From QZLE01 sp033852135 (GTDB lineage: Bacteria; Pseudomonadota; Gammaproteobacteria; QZLD01): DNA of 64,000 nt. The translations under genes were made by a program, and so were the position numbers. Numbering within the stretch: position 1 is the first letter of the stretch; each line of letters begins with the position of its first letter. A model generated the notes under the pieces. It ran no database searches. It had not been told where the DNA came from and saw nothing but the letters and a program-made list of their open reading frames with translations. Where the stretch lies: positions 1 to 64,000 of the forward strand of contig JAWSVB010000009.1 in the NCBI GenBank assembly GCA_033852135.1, in the 5' to 3' direction. Positions 18,927 to 27,162 of this stretch are shown here, in pieces.

Positions 18927-19508
18927 ATGAGCCAATTAGAAGAAGCCTTGTTTACCACTACTCAGCGAAAAGTGCTGGGCTTGTTATATTCACAGCCGCA
19001 AAAAAGCTTTTATACCAAAGAAATATTACGCTTGACTGGAATGGGTGTCGCAACGATTAAACGTGAGCTAGACCGAATGGTTGGCGCTGGTGTGCTAACG
19101 TTGACCAAAATTGGTAATCAGCATCATTTTCAGGCTAATCCAGCATGCCCAATTTATGAAGAGTTACTTTTGATTGTTAAAAAAACATTTGGTATATCTG
19201 ATGTCATCAAGGGTGTGCTTGCGCCGTTGGTAGGTAATATAGATTGTGCGTTTATATTTGGCTCTATTGCTAGCGGTAAAGAAACATCAGCAAGTGATAT
19301 TGACCTAATGATAATAGGTGATGTAAGTTTTACTGAGGTTGTTAGCGCAACCTATTCTATTCAGGAATCATTGGGGCGAGAAATAAACCCCAAAATATAT
19401 AGCAAACAAGAGTGGCAGGAGATGTGTCTTTCAAAGGATGCATTTACAAATGATGTATTATCAAAGCCAGTAATAAATATTATAGGGGATGTAAATGGGG
19501 TTGGATAA
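18927..19508 (+). CDS. Winged-helix/nucleotidyltransferase (MNT) antitoxin-like protein
   Basis: 193 aa. Residues about 8-75 form a winged helix-turn-helix (QRKVLGLLYSQP, TKEILRLTGMGVATIKREL). Residues about 90-185 are a minimal nucleotidyltransferase with FIFGSIASGKETSASDIDLM, giving GS at 112-113 and metal ligands D124 and D126. In MNT/HEPN systems the MNT protein usually neutralises the HEPN toxin, in some by AMPylation or oligo-adenylylation. The wHTH fusion and the two upstream palindromes suggest it represses its own operon. It overlaps the next gene by 14 bases. Confidence 0.82.
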   Translation: MSQLEEALFTTTQRKVLGLLYSQPQKSFYTKEILRLTGMGVATIKRELDRMVGAGVLTLTKIGNQHHFQANPACPIYEELLLIVKKTFGISDVIKGVLAPLVGNIDCAFIFGSIASGKETSASDIDLMIIGDVSFTEVVSATYSIQESLGREINPKIYSKQEWQEMCLSKDAFTNDVLSKPVINIIGDVNGVG

Positions 19509-19935
19509 CCTATTGGGGATATCCTTAGAACGAATTGATATAGATGCTGCGGTTATAAAACGGCTGCTTTTAGCTGCAGAGCGTAATATTGCTGATGCGC
19601 ATATAACAGAAATTAGTTCTGAGAATAGATTTGATGCAGCATATAAAGCTATTATGCAGTTATCTAATATTGCATTACAGGCAAATGGATTTAGAACATT
19701 GACGAGTAAACCTGGTCATCACAGAACTATGATACAGGTTCTGCATCAAACAATTGGTTTAGATAAACAGAATGTTATTGTACTGGATGCCTTGCGCAAA
19801 CAACGCAATGTATCAGATTATTCAGGTGATATTGTGCCTGCAAGTGCGGTTAAAGAGTGCATCTCTAATGCTGAAAAATTATTAAGCACCGTTAAAGCAT
19901 GGATTATGGAAAATAAGTCGGAATTGCTAAAGTAA
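19495..19935 (+). CDS. HEPN-like toxin partner
   Basis: 146 aa, all-helical, paired with an MNT gene. The HEPN active-site region is RKQRNVSDY (R104-Y109); the His of the usual R-x(4-6)-H RNase motif is not evident. It starts at ATG 19495 inside the MNT gene after GGGG, so the two are translationally coupled. The pairing supports a HEPN/MNT toxin-antitoxin role, probably as an RNA-targeting or regulated partner. Confidence 0.72.
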   Translation: MGLDNLLGISLERIDIDAAVIKRLLLAAERNIADAHITEISSENRFDAAYKAIMQLSNIALQANGFRTLTSKPGHHRTMIQVLHQTIGLDKQNVIVLDALRKQRNVSDYSGDIVPASAVKECISNAEKLLSTVKAWIMENKSELLK

Positions 19936-20026
19936 CCGTATAGTGATTTCCATGTAAAGCATGGGAGACAGACGGAATCTCCACCCTAGTACTGTCGGCA
20001 TCTTGCCGGTAAAAATCTCAGATTAT

Positions 20027-20533
20027 CTATTTTTTTGCTGTAATATTTTGAAGTAGCGTATCAAACTCATCTCTGATTTTCTTTTGCTTTTCTGGTGCGT
20101 ATTCGCTTGAATAAACAAAAGAGATTTTATGATATACCCCTTCAGATGCCGTTTGTAGCAAAACCATTTTAACCTTCTTATAGTCATGCAGCGATTCAGA
20201 TAAAACAGCGTCTTTTCCTTTAAAACTAATTACTTCTGCTTTCCCATTTTCTACATGGGCCATATTGGATTTAAAGTTTGCCATTAAGTTTTTGCAGTCA
20301 GAACATTTTCCTTGTGAAATCTGTAAGGTGACATGATTTTTGACATATGTAAGGCTGATATCATATGGCTTTTCTATATAAGAAATTGTTTTGTTAGTTA
20401 GCACCCAGTCTTGTGAGAGATTTGCTTTAAAAGAAAACTGTTCGATTTCAGAAATTGGGGTGCTGGCACTACAAGATGTAGCTATTAAAAATATAATTGC
20501 GGCAAATAACCGGTATTTATTAGGCTTAATCAT
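20027..20533 (-). CDS. Putative lipoprotein, possible immunity partner
   Basis: 168 aa. Signal peptide with lipobox IATSC, so it is probably lipidated on Cys and placed in the envelope. The mature part is a single alpha/beta-looking domain with a CSDC motif; no family recognised. Its start overlaps the stop of the L,D-transpeptidase-like gene by four bases (ATGA), so the two are translated together. A periplasmic protein coupled to a peptidoglycan-acting enzyme is what immunity proteins of Tlde1-type effectors look like; this is inference. Confidence 0.6.
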   Translation of the reverse strand: MIKPNKYRLFAAIIFLIATSCSASTPISEIEQFSFKANLSQDWVLTNKTISYIEKPYDISLTYVKNHVTLQISQGKCSDCKNLMANFKSNMAHVENGKAEVISFKGKDAVLSESLHDYKKVKMVLLQTASEGVYHKISFVYSSEYAPEKQKKIRDEFDTLLQNITAKK

Positions 20534-21024
20534 AGTACTACCTTTATGAAACCGTAAGATTTTATTTTATAGACAGTATTGTCTTTGCGGCGAGGGTTTT
20601 CGATATTTTGGTAAGTCAAAACACTAACTGGAGTGGCTCTAATTAGTTTTTGGATTTTTTCCCATTTAGCTAAAGAATCAGCGTAAGTTTTATTAGCAGC
20701 TGTATTAGTCATAATACAACCATGACTTCCAGTACCATAGACGCTTCTGTGAAACCCAAAGCGAATGCCATCTCTCCAATGTCCATCTTTAAACTGGTCA
20801 TTGATATTACCGTCCTGAAAAAAAAGAGCGAAATAGTTCCTATTTCCAGTAGGGTTTTCAGCGATAGTCCATTTTCCAAGTGGTAAAGGTTTATGTTTAT
20901 CCCAACCGCCAGAAGTTGCTTCCATTATTATGGTTTCAATATCATTTTTACCAGCAGAATTTACGAAAGTTCTTTCAACAGTTAATTTCTGCTTCACCCT
21001 TTCAAAAGTGATTTTAAGTCCCAT
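20530..21024 (-). CDS. L,D-transpeptidase-like protein (Tlde1/DUF2778-like)
   Basis: 164 aa with the YkuD/DUF2778 catalytic signature: H92 in FGFHRSVYGTG and SHGC at 100-103 with nucleophile C103. There is no signal peptide, unlike housekeeping L,D-transpeptidases, so the protein would need a secretion machine to reach peptidoglycan. That fits Tlde1-type interbacterial effectors. ATG 21024 with AAGGAAAT upstream is chosen over the longer reading from 21084. It is coupled to a lipoprotein gene by a four-base overlap. It lies about 1.5 kb from the eCIS but on the other strand; no T6SS genes are present here. Confidence 0.68.
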   Translation of the reverse strand: MGLKITFERVKQKLTVERTFVNSAGKNDIETIIMEATSGGWDKHKPLPLGKWTIAENPTGNRNYFALFFQDGNINDQFKDGHWRDGIRFGFHRSVYGTGSHGCIMTNTAANKTYADSLAKWEKIQKLIRATPVSVLTYQNIENPRRKDNTVYKIKSYGFIKVVL

Positions 21025-21140
21025 ATTTATTTCCTTTATTTTATGTTTGTTATAAATCATATAAATAATTGTTATTAAGGTCAATTTTCTTGTTTTGAAT
21101 GTCCCCTTGTTTTCTTTAACACTTCATTCCTGCGAAGAAA

Positions 21141-21204
21141 TGTAGGGTGGGCATTGCCCGCCAATTATGAAAAGCGCTATATGGTGGGCGGTGCCCATCC
21201 TACG
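21141..21204. repeat. Dispersed inverted repeat (GTAGGGTGGGCA type)
   Basis: Inverted pair around TGTAGGGTGGGCATTGCCCG and its complement ending CCCATCCTAC. The same half-element recurs at 30641, 32089 and 33376. It is followed by a second short hairpin, ATTCCCGCGC/GCGTGGGAAT, at about 21210-21234. REP-like, non-coding. Confidence 0.75.
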
Positions 21205-21262
21205 GGGATTATTCCCGCGCAGAGCGTGGGAATAAGGCAGAACCAATTTCTAAATGAGGTTA

Positions 21263-22111
21263 TTAATCGGTTATTAAGAAATCATCCATATAGGTTGATA
21301 CATAATCTAATCTAATACCAGCTGTACCACTTGGGATAACTTCAATAAGATCTGCATTTAGATTCCATGGTTGGGTTAGATCAACATAGCCGTTGTTATA
21401 TCTAGATAGTATAAATTGCTGCACCCCATTTATTTTAAATGTTGCAATATCTCCGTTAACAGAGAATTCCAATTTATACCATTTGTTAAGAGGAAGTATG
21501 CCATCTATAGCTAATTTCTGATTGCTTTCATCTTTGGCAACATGACTGGCAATTTTTATATAGTTGCCGCACCATTTTCTTTTTATATATATCGCACCAT
21601 CATATCTTAGCGATGCAACATATAAATCATTTTCAGTTTGATAGCGGGAAAAAAGGTGCAATCCAGCATATGAGCTTGCAATGTTTTGCCATTTTTTTGG
21701 GTAAAACTTTGCAGAGACAGTCATATTGCTCCACTGGGTATTACTTGGTTCTGGAACTGCTAACATTCTAAAATTATATATGTCGGTCCAACCTCGTTGC
21801 CCAGAACCTGTATTTCTTGCCCACAGTTTTCCAGAGGTAACATCAATATTGGCTTCATTAAATGTTTCACCGGCATCTTCAATTATTGACCAGTGTGTGA
21901 ATCCGTTAAAATTGAACCCAGAGTAAGGGTTATAAGAAACGTTTCCGCCATCAATAATTTCCCTGTTTTCAAATGAATCAAATACAGACTCATCATAAGA
22001 GCAATGGCAGTCAGTTGTATTGATGTTAGTATCACATGCTAATGCAGTATTTATATAAGCGCTTACAAAAAAAGCGATAGATAAAATAACGTAACGAAAA
22101 AAATTATTCAC
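21263..22111 (-). CDS. Secreted protein with ConA/LamG-like domain
   Basis: 282 aa. Signal peptide (cleavage near TALA-CDT), then a Cys-bearing N-terminal stretch and a strand-rich domain (about 95-280). Segments such as NMTVSAKFYPKKW, AGLHLFSRYQTENDLYVASL, NKWYKLEFSVNGDIATFKING and GTAGIRLDYVSTYMDDFLI are typical of concanavalin A-like lectin/glucanase or LamG folds. It probably binds glycans outside the cell or in the periplasm; no catalytic residues can be assigned. It is divergent from the tail sheath gene. Confidence 0.65.
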   Translation of the reverse strand: MNNFFRYVILSIAFFVSAYINTALACDTNINTTDCHCSYDESVFDSFENREIIDGGNVSYNPYSGFNFNGFTHWSIIEDAGETFNEANIDVTSGKLWARNTGSGQRGWTDIYNFRMLAVPEPSNTQWSNMTVSAKFYPKKWQNIASSYAGLHLFSRYQTENDLYVASLRYDGAIYIKRKWCGNYIKIASHVAKDESNQKLAIDGILPLNKWYKLEFSVNGDIATFKINGVQQFILSRYNNGYVDLTQPWNLNADLIEVIPSGTAGIRLDYVSTYMDDFLITD

Positions 22112-22601
22112 AGTCCATTTCCCATTTTTTAATTGATTGGTTTATTGTGTCAGTCAAATTTTGTGAGTCTAACCTGTAAATATTCAGGAGATAGTACCTA
22201 CAAAAAAGTAAAAACACTCATCATTAACTTTGGTTATCATATCATTATAATTCAATCTTTGTATAATCGATGGGCTAAAGCTAGCCCACCCAAACCCTCA
22301 ACAAACTCCATACCCTAAACATCTAAATCTTAACACTCTACTATTCTAACGTTCTAATATTATCGTCTAACATTATGTTTAACTTATACTTAAGTATTTA
22401 ATTAAGTAGTAAATAACAGGTTTTTACAGCATGTATCCTGTTAGATCCGTTTGATTTAATGTAGTATCGCGAAAGATTCGAAATATTGCATTGCGGGTGC
22501 CGTTAGAGGTCATCTTTTTGTAATTTATTTTCGTAAATGTGTTTGCTTCCCTATTATCTGGGATTTATTAATTTAAAAGAATTTAACCAAGGAGAGGTGT
22601 T
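22112..22601 (+). promoter_or_regulatory. Intergenic region upstream of the eCIS operon
   Basis: 490 bases between divergent genes; it should hold the promoter of the contractile injection operon. It is AT-rich. A short hairpin, TGGGCTA/TAGCCCA, lies at 22271-22288 and an AT dyad, CTTAA/TTAAG, at 22389-22406. A strong ribosome binding site, AAGGAGAGG, precedes the sheath ATG. I could not choose a single convincing sigma-70 or sigma-54 promoter. Confidence 0.45.
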
Positions 22602-24176
22602 ATGCCATCTTATCTGCATCCTGGGGTATATGTTGAAGAGTTATCAAGCGGTTCTAAACCTATTGAGGCCGTGGGTACTTCAACAGCTGCATTTATTGGT
22701 TTTACCGTTAAAGGTTCTATCGGCGAGCCTGTACTGATTTCTAAATGGGAAGAGTACCAAGATCTTTTCGGTGGTATTCAGGATACTGAAACTGCTATCA
22801 CTGGTTCTACAAATGTAGTTGGTGATGTTGTAGGTCACTCTGTTTATGCTTTCTTTAAGAACGGTGGCGGCAAGGCTTATATCGTTCGTCTTGCTAAAGG
22901 TGCTAAAGCTTCTGAAAAGAATCTTTTAAGCCCAGATGCTGCTGCAAATAGCACAGCTGCTGCGGACCAGTTGGTTACGTTTTCAGCTATTAATGAGGGT
23001 GCTTGGGGCGATTCTATCGTTGTTAAGATTACCCCTAAAACTGGTACTAAGCTTTTCACTGTTGAAGTTGGAACTGGTACTGGTAAAGCTTTTGAAGCTG
23101 CAGAGAGATTCGCTGACATCAGCTTAAACTCTGCTGATAAAGCTGAGTATATCGTTGGTAATATCAATGGTGTTTCTAACTACATCACTGCTGAGGCGTT
23201 ATCTGGCCTTAAAGCTGTTGCTATTAATAAGCTTGCTGCTGGCGATGCGGTTGAAGTTACTCTAGCTGGTGGTAGTGATGGTGCTGCTGCTGATAACGGC
23301 GCTTATGATGATGTATTCGCTAAGTTTATGAAGATTCGTGATATCAACGTTATCTGTCTTCCTGGTAAATGGTGGAACAGCACTCATAAGCCTGCGATTG
23401 AATCTGCAGTTGCTCACTGTGAGCAGATGAAGAGCCGTATGGTTATTGTCGATCTTCCTCCTAGCACTGAGCTTGAGAAAGAGAAGGATGTAACCGACCT
23501 TGGTCTTCCTACTAAAACTTATTGCGCAACATATTATCCTTGGGCACAGGTTTCAAATCCTTTCTACAATGCGGACACTAACCCTGGAGCTGCTAAGAAT
23601 GTATTGGTTCAGTCTTCTGCTTTTGCAGCGGGCATATGGGCTAAGACTGACTCTAGACGTGGTGTGTGGAAAGCTCCTGCAGGTGTTGAGACTGGTGTAC
23701 TTGGCCTTAATGGTCTTGAGTATATCGTTGAAGACAGCGAGCAGGATTATTTGAACCCTCTTGGTATTAATGCTCTTAGAACTTTGCCATCTTATGGTTC
23801 TGTTGTTTGGGGTGCGCGCACTCTTGCTACTAAGGCTGACCCTGAGTGGCGTTACGTTCCAGTTAGAAGAACAGCTATGTTCATCGAGCAAAGCGTTTCT
23901 GACGGCATTCAATGGGCTGTGTTTGAGCCAAATAATAACGATCTTTGGTCTTCACTGCGTGTGAATATCGATTCGTTTATGAATGGTCTTTTCCGTGCCG
24001 GTGCCTTCCAGGGTACTAAGGCTTCTGATGCTTATTTTGTACGTTGTGGACTTGGTGACACAATGACTCAAGGTGATATCGACAGAGGACAGGTGATTGC
24101 GGTTGTTGGTTTTGCGCCGTTAAAACCTGCTGAGTTTGTAATCTTGAGAATCCAACAAAAAGTTGGACAGCAATAA
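22602..24176 (+). CDS. eCIS contractile tail sheath protein
   Basis: 524 aa, the size of Afp/PVC sheath proteins. It opens with the sheath signature MPSYLHPGVYVEELSSGSKP, then AFIGFTVKGSIGEPVLI, and ends with the conserved C-terminal sheath domain (EPNNNDLWSSLRVNIDSFM, GDIDRGQVIAVVGFAPLKPA, EFVILRIQQK). It forms the contracting outer tube. The middle (about 105-240) is Ala-rich and variable. Codon use is biased like that of a highly expressed gene. There is only one sheath gene, unlike the three in Serratia Afp. It is first in the operon, with the tube gene 29 bases downstream. Confidence 0.95.
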   Translation: MPSYLHPGVYVEELSSGSKPIEAVGTSTAAFIGFTVKGSIGEPVLISKWEEYQDLFGGIQDTETAITGSTNVVGDVVGHSVYAFFKNGGGKAYIVRLAKGAKASEKNLLSPDAAANSTAAADQLVTFSAINEGAWGDSIVVKITPKTGTKLFTVEVGTGTGKAFEAAERFADISLNSADKAEYIVGNINGVSNYITAEALSGLKAVAINKLAAGDAVEVTLAGGSDGAAADNGAYDDVFAKFMKIRDINVICLPGKWWNSTHKPAIESAVAHCEQMKSRMVIVDLPPSTELEKEKDVTDLGLPTKTYCATYYPWAQVSNPFYNADTNPGAAKNVLVQSSAFAAGIWAKTDSRRGVWKAPAGVETGVLGLNGLEYIVEDSEQDYLNPLGINALRTLPSYGSVVWGARTLATKADPEWRYVPVRRTAMFIEQSVSDGIQWAVFEPNNNDLWSSLRVNIDSFMNGLFRAGAFQGTKASDAYFVRCGLGDTMTQGDIDRGQVIAVVGFAPLKPAEFVILRIQQKVGQQ

Positions 24177-24205
24177 GTTAACGAATTAGATAAAGGAAAA
24201 ATACA

Positions 24206-24715
24206 ATGGCAGCACCAATGTTTAATGTTAATACGCATCGTCATGATCCTTACAGAACTTTTAAGTTTCAGGTAATTATCGATGGTAAGTCAGTAGCTGG
24301 TCTACGCAAAATGGGCGCGCTGAAGAAGAAAACTGAAGCGGTTAAATGGCGTAGTGCAGGCGATCCTTCTCATGAGAGAGTAATGCCTGGTGGTTCAAGC
24401 TATGAGCCGGTTACTTTAGAGATGGGTTTGACACACGATCCTATTTTTGAGGATTGGGCAAAGTCTGTGAACAATATCGATGGCGATTCTGCGATCTCTT
24501 TAAAGAATTTCAGAAAAGATATCATCGTTAATGTTCTTAATCTGCAAGGTCAGGTTGCTATCTCTTATAAGCTTTATCGTGCTTGGGTATCAGATTTTCA
24601 GGCACTGCCTGATTTAGATGCCGGTAGCATGAACGCTGTTGGTATCCAAACTATCACTTTGCAGCATGAAGGGTGGGAAAGAGATACTAGCGTATCAGAG
24701 CCAACTGAAGCCTGA
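24206..24715 (+). CDS. eCIS inner tube protein
   Basis: 169 aa T4 gp19-like tube protein (conserved phage tail region family). Characteristic segments are DPYRTFKFQVIIDGKSVAGL, RKMGALKKKTEAVKW, PGGSSYEPVTLEMGLTHDP and the C-terminal YRAWVSDFQALPDLD with QTITLQHEGWERD. It stacks as hexameric rings inside the sheath and carries cargo or the spike. AAAGGAAAAA precedes its ATG. It is the only tube gene seen, whereas Afp/PVC loci have two. Confidence 0.93.
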   Translation: MAAPMFNVNTHRHDPYRTFKFQVIIDGKSVAGLRKMGALKKKTEAVKWRSAGDPSHERVMPGGSSYEPVTLEMGLTHDPIFEDWAKSVNNIDGDSAISLKNFRKDIIVNVLNLQGQVAISYKLYRAWVSDFQALPDLDAGSMNAVGIQTITLQHEGWERDTSVSEPTEA

Positions 24716-24743
24716 TTTTGCTAAGAGTGCGGAGTAAATACTA

Positions 24744-25595
24744 ATGGAAACCCTTCCTGGTGGATATTGGGATGGCCGAACCTGTTTAAAGAGCTATAGT
24801 TTTCGCTCTTTAACCGGGCAGATGGAACTGGACATTATTGAAGCGATGGCAGGAGCTAAATCTACTCCTGCTTCCGTTCCTGCTCAGGTTACATCTGTGC
24901 CAGTTTTGGTTACTTCTGTTTTGGTGGCTGCACTAGAGACCTTTGAGGGTAGAAAACCTACCCGTGAGATAGTGCATAATTTTTCGGTTGCGGATAGACA
25001 ATTTTTGATGCGCAAACTGGCAATTATGCTTGGCTATGACTCTTATTGGTTCTCTAAAAAGTGCTCAAATTGTGAGGTGGATTTTGATTTCCAACTTACT
25101 AATTCTGATTTACCGGTAACACCTGCGCAGAAGAGTTTTCCATTCGTTACTCTAGAAACATCGCATGGGGCCAAGACATTCCGTGTCCCAACCGGTGTTG
25201 ACCAAGAGGCGATAGCAAGTATTAAGAGTTCGACTCATCGCAGAATAGATATGCAAGGCGCAGAAGATTTATTAATCGGTTTGTGCCTTTGCTCGAATGA
25301 GGATCTCGAGTTTACCGCTGAAGATATGGAGAAGATTGAGGCGGCGCTTGATGAGGTTTCACCTGGAATTATTACCAACATCAATGCTGGTTGCCCAGAG
25401 TGTGGAACAGAGCATCAAATTCGATTAGACCCTTACTATTTGTTGCAGAAAGGTTTGGGCAAAGATCTGTTTAATGAGATCCATACCATAGCTCTTAATT
25501 ATAACTGGAGCGAGGCGGAGATTTTGGCATTAAGCAGAAGTAGAAGAGAGATCTATCTTGGTTTAATAGACCAGGATGGTTTTGCTGAAGAGTGA
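24744..25595 (+). CDS. T4-type baseplate protein with zinc-binding Cys pairs
   Basis: 283 aa. It matches the T4 bacteriophage base plate protein (gp26-like) family seen in many eCIS loci: KKCSNCEVDFDF with C107/C110 and INAGCPECGTEHQI with C217/C220, which probably bind zinc together, followed by a helical C-terminus (LLQKGLGKDLFNEIHTIAL, SEAEILALSRSRREIYL). It probably joins the tube/baseplate or acts in assembly. It is followed by a 121-base gap that contains REP-like repeats. Confidence 0.75.
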   Translation: METLPGGYWDGRTCLKSYSFRSLTGQMELDIIEAMAGAKSTPASVPAQVTSVPVLVTSVLVAALETFEGRKPTREIVHNFSVADRQFLMRKLAIMLGYDSYWFSKKCSNCEVDFDFQLTNSDLPVTPAQKSFPFVTLETSHGAKTFRVPTGVDQEAIASIKSSTHRRIDMQGAEDLLIGLCLCSNEDLEFTAEDMEKIEAALDEVSPGIITNINAGCPECGTEHQIRLDPYYLLQKGLGKDLFNEIHTIALNYNWSEAEILALSRSRREIYLGLIDQDGFAEE

Positions 25596-25606
25596 TTATT
25601 TCCGAC

Positions 25607-25690
25607 CCCTGAGCGTAGCCGAAGGGTAGGAAAATACGATGGTAATTTGAAGAAAAATGTAGGTTGGTGCTGAGCTTGCGAAGCCCAACG
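25607..25690. repeat. Dispersed repeats between baseplate and linker genes
   Basis: Two short elements: CCCTGAGCGTAGCCGAAGGG at 25607-25626 (also at 39702-39788) and a GTAGGTTGGTGCTGAGCTTG-type element at 25659-25690 (also at 30548 and 39664). Non-coding. Confidence 0.75.
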
Positions 25691-25716
25691 AAAGATGGAA
25701 AAGAAGAGGCCATATA

Positions 25717-27162
25717 GTGGGATTTTTTAGCGAGATAATTCAGGACAGTGGTGCAGGTAACACATCTGCCACCAGCGGTTTTATGCGCTCAAATAACTCT
25801 TCTAATGGCATGGTTGACCAAGGCGTACACAGCCATGATTTGTCGAGCCTTAGCTTGCAAAATAGTGCGCAAAAATCTAGTCAGCAAAGCAGTAGTTTGC
25901 AAAAACATGATTTACAGAATGACAGCTTGAAAGGAAATCCAAATGCATTTCCTTTGGCTGATGCCAATATCGATTCCGATACTCATATACCAAGGTTTAG
26001 TAATAAATCAGCTGAGAGTAATGGGGCGCATAGTCTTATGCGCGAGGCAAAAAGTTTACCAAATGATAATTTACAGAGCTCAAAATTATCAAATCAAGAT
26101 GATACCCCGGAAGTTGAAGGGGAAGAATTTAACTTTGCAGATGAGCAATCAATTGAGGATAACCTTGAGATTGACTTAGCTGCTCAGTTACACAGAGTTC
26201 AGGTAGAACGGTCGCTGAAAACGCGATCTCGAGTGCGTGATAATGTCCCTTGTTCAGAAGAGTCGCAAATGATTAGCCCAAAAGGTGGTGATTCTGACGA
26301 ACATTTACATGAAATAATTGTGAATAAATCCAGTATAGATCGGAAGCAGAAGTCAGATGCCGAAAATGCGCGTGATTATAAGTCGGATTCCGAGTTTATT
26401 GAGAGCAGTTCTGTTGAGCGTGAGTGTGATAAAAATTTCCACAATAGTCGTAATATTTCAGGCGAGTCTTTCTATGATCGAAAGGTCGAACTCACAAAGA
26501 GTCAGATTAATGAACGTGAAAGTAGGACGAGTACAGATGTGGAGGACATAAATCTGAGGAACAGTCAGGGGCAGCGCACTTTGCCTGGGCGTTACACTGA
26601 GGGGCCTGAGCGTTACACTAAAGGGCCTGGACGTTTAGAAAACGGGCCTGAGCGTTACACTAAAGGTCCTGAGCATTACACTAATGGGCCTAGAACAAAT
26701 AAAAACAGTGAAAGCGGAGAGGGTAAAAACTCGATAGATATGACAAGTATCTTCTCCGAGTTAGAGTCTGCAGTAAGTGCTCTCTCTTCAGCTTCCACTT
26801 CCACATCAAGCAAGCCAAATGATAGATATAGACCTCCTAGCCAAAAGGCAAAATCTGAAGCTGAGACCCAAATTGAAGACCTATTTGAGTTAAATGGTAA
26901 AAAGCAGCTAGGGTCACAACGTTCCAATAACAGAGCGCAGAAGCTAAAAAATAAACCACAAGGTGAAAACCGTACATCTAAAGCAAATCTATTACAGCCT
27001 AAAGTTAGCATTGGTCAGATTGATGTAATAGTTAATGCTGCTCCTGAGTCTAAAAGTGAATCTACAGGGGCAAGTTCATCGGCTAACCCTTTCTCATCTG
27101 CACCTAGTAATCAATCAAATAGCAGTAGTTACTCAAGCAAGAACTACACCAGGAGAATATAA
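25717..27162 (+). CDS. Large disordered eCIS protein with 7-residue repeats
   Basis: 481 aa, unrecognised. Almost the whole chain is polar (Ser, Asn, Lys, Glu, Gln) and looks disordered. Residues about 290-326 hold a heptad repeat of the form G-P-E-R-Y-T-[KEN]. An Ala/Ser-rich stretch (about 350-370) and a Lys/Asn C-terminal region follow, with possible short ordered bits (SIGQIDVIVNA). The start is GTG 25717 after AGAGG, the only in-frame start with a plausible ribosome site. It sits between the gp26-like and Pvc16 genes. No other tape-measure candidate is visible, but this chain is not helical like Afp14, so that role is uncertain. Confidence 0.65.
   Translation: MGFFSEIIQDSGAGNTSATSGFMRSNNSSNGMVDQGVHSHDLSSLSLQNSAQKSSQQSSSLQKHDLQNDSLKGNPNAFPLADANIDSDTHIPRFSNKSAESNGAHSLMREAKSLPNDNLQSSKLSNQDDTPEVEGEEFNFADEQSIEDNLEIDLAAQLHRVQVERSLKTRSRVRDNVPCSEESQMISPKGGDSDEHLHEIIVNKSSIDRKQKSDAENARDYKSDSEFIESSSVERECDKNFHNSRNISGESFYDRKVELTKSQINERESRTSTDVEDINLRNSQGQRTLPGRYTEGPERYTKGPGRLENGPERYTKGPEHYTNGPRTNKNSESGEGKNSIDMTSIFSELESAVSALSSASTSTSSKPNDRYRPPSQKAKSEAETQIEDLFELNGKKQLGSQRSNNRAQKLKNKPQGENRTSKANLLQPKVSIGQIDVIVNAAPESKSESTGASSSANPFSSAPSNQSNSSSYSSKNYTRRI
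26584..26695 (+). repeat. In-frame 21-bp tandem repeats
   Basis: Five to six degenerate 21-base units of the form GGGCCTGAGCGTTACACTAAA, coding for the GPERYTK-type heptads of the disordered eCIS protein. Unit number could vary between strains. Confidence 0.85.

Noticed and set aside
19936..20026. Possible small RNA or tRNA-like structure in the gap after the HEPN gene
   Set aside because: Only two short hairpins (CCATG/CATGG and CGGCA/TGCCG) are visible; no cloverleaf or known RNA motif.
26584..26695. Regular short direct repeats that could suggest a CRISPR-like or satellite array
   Set aside because: The 21-base units are in frame with a long ORF, code for a heptad peptide and have no spacers or cas genes.
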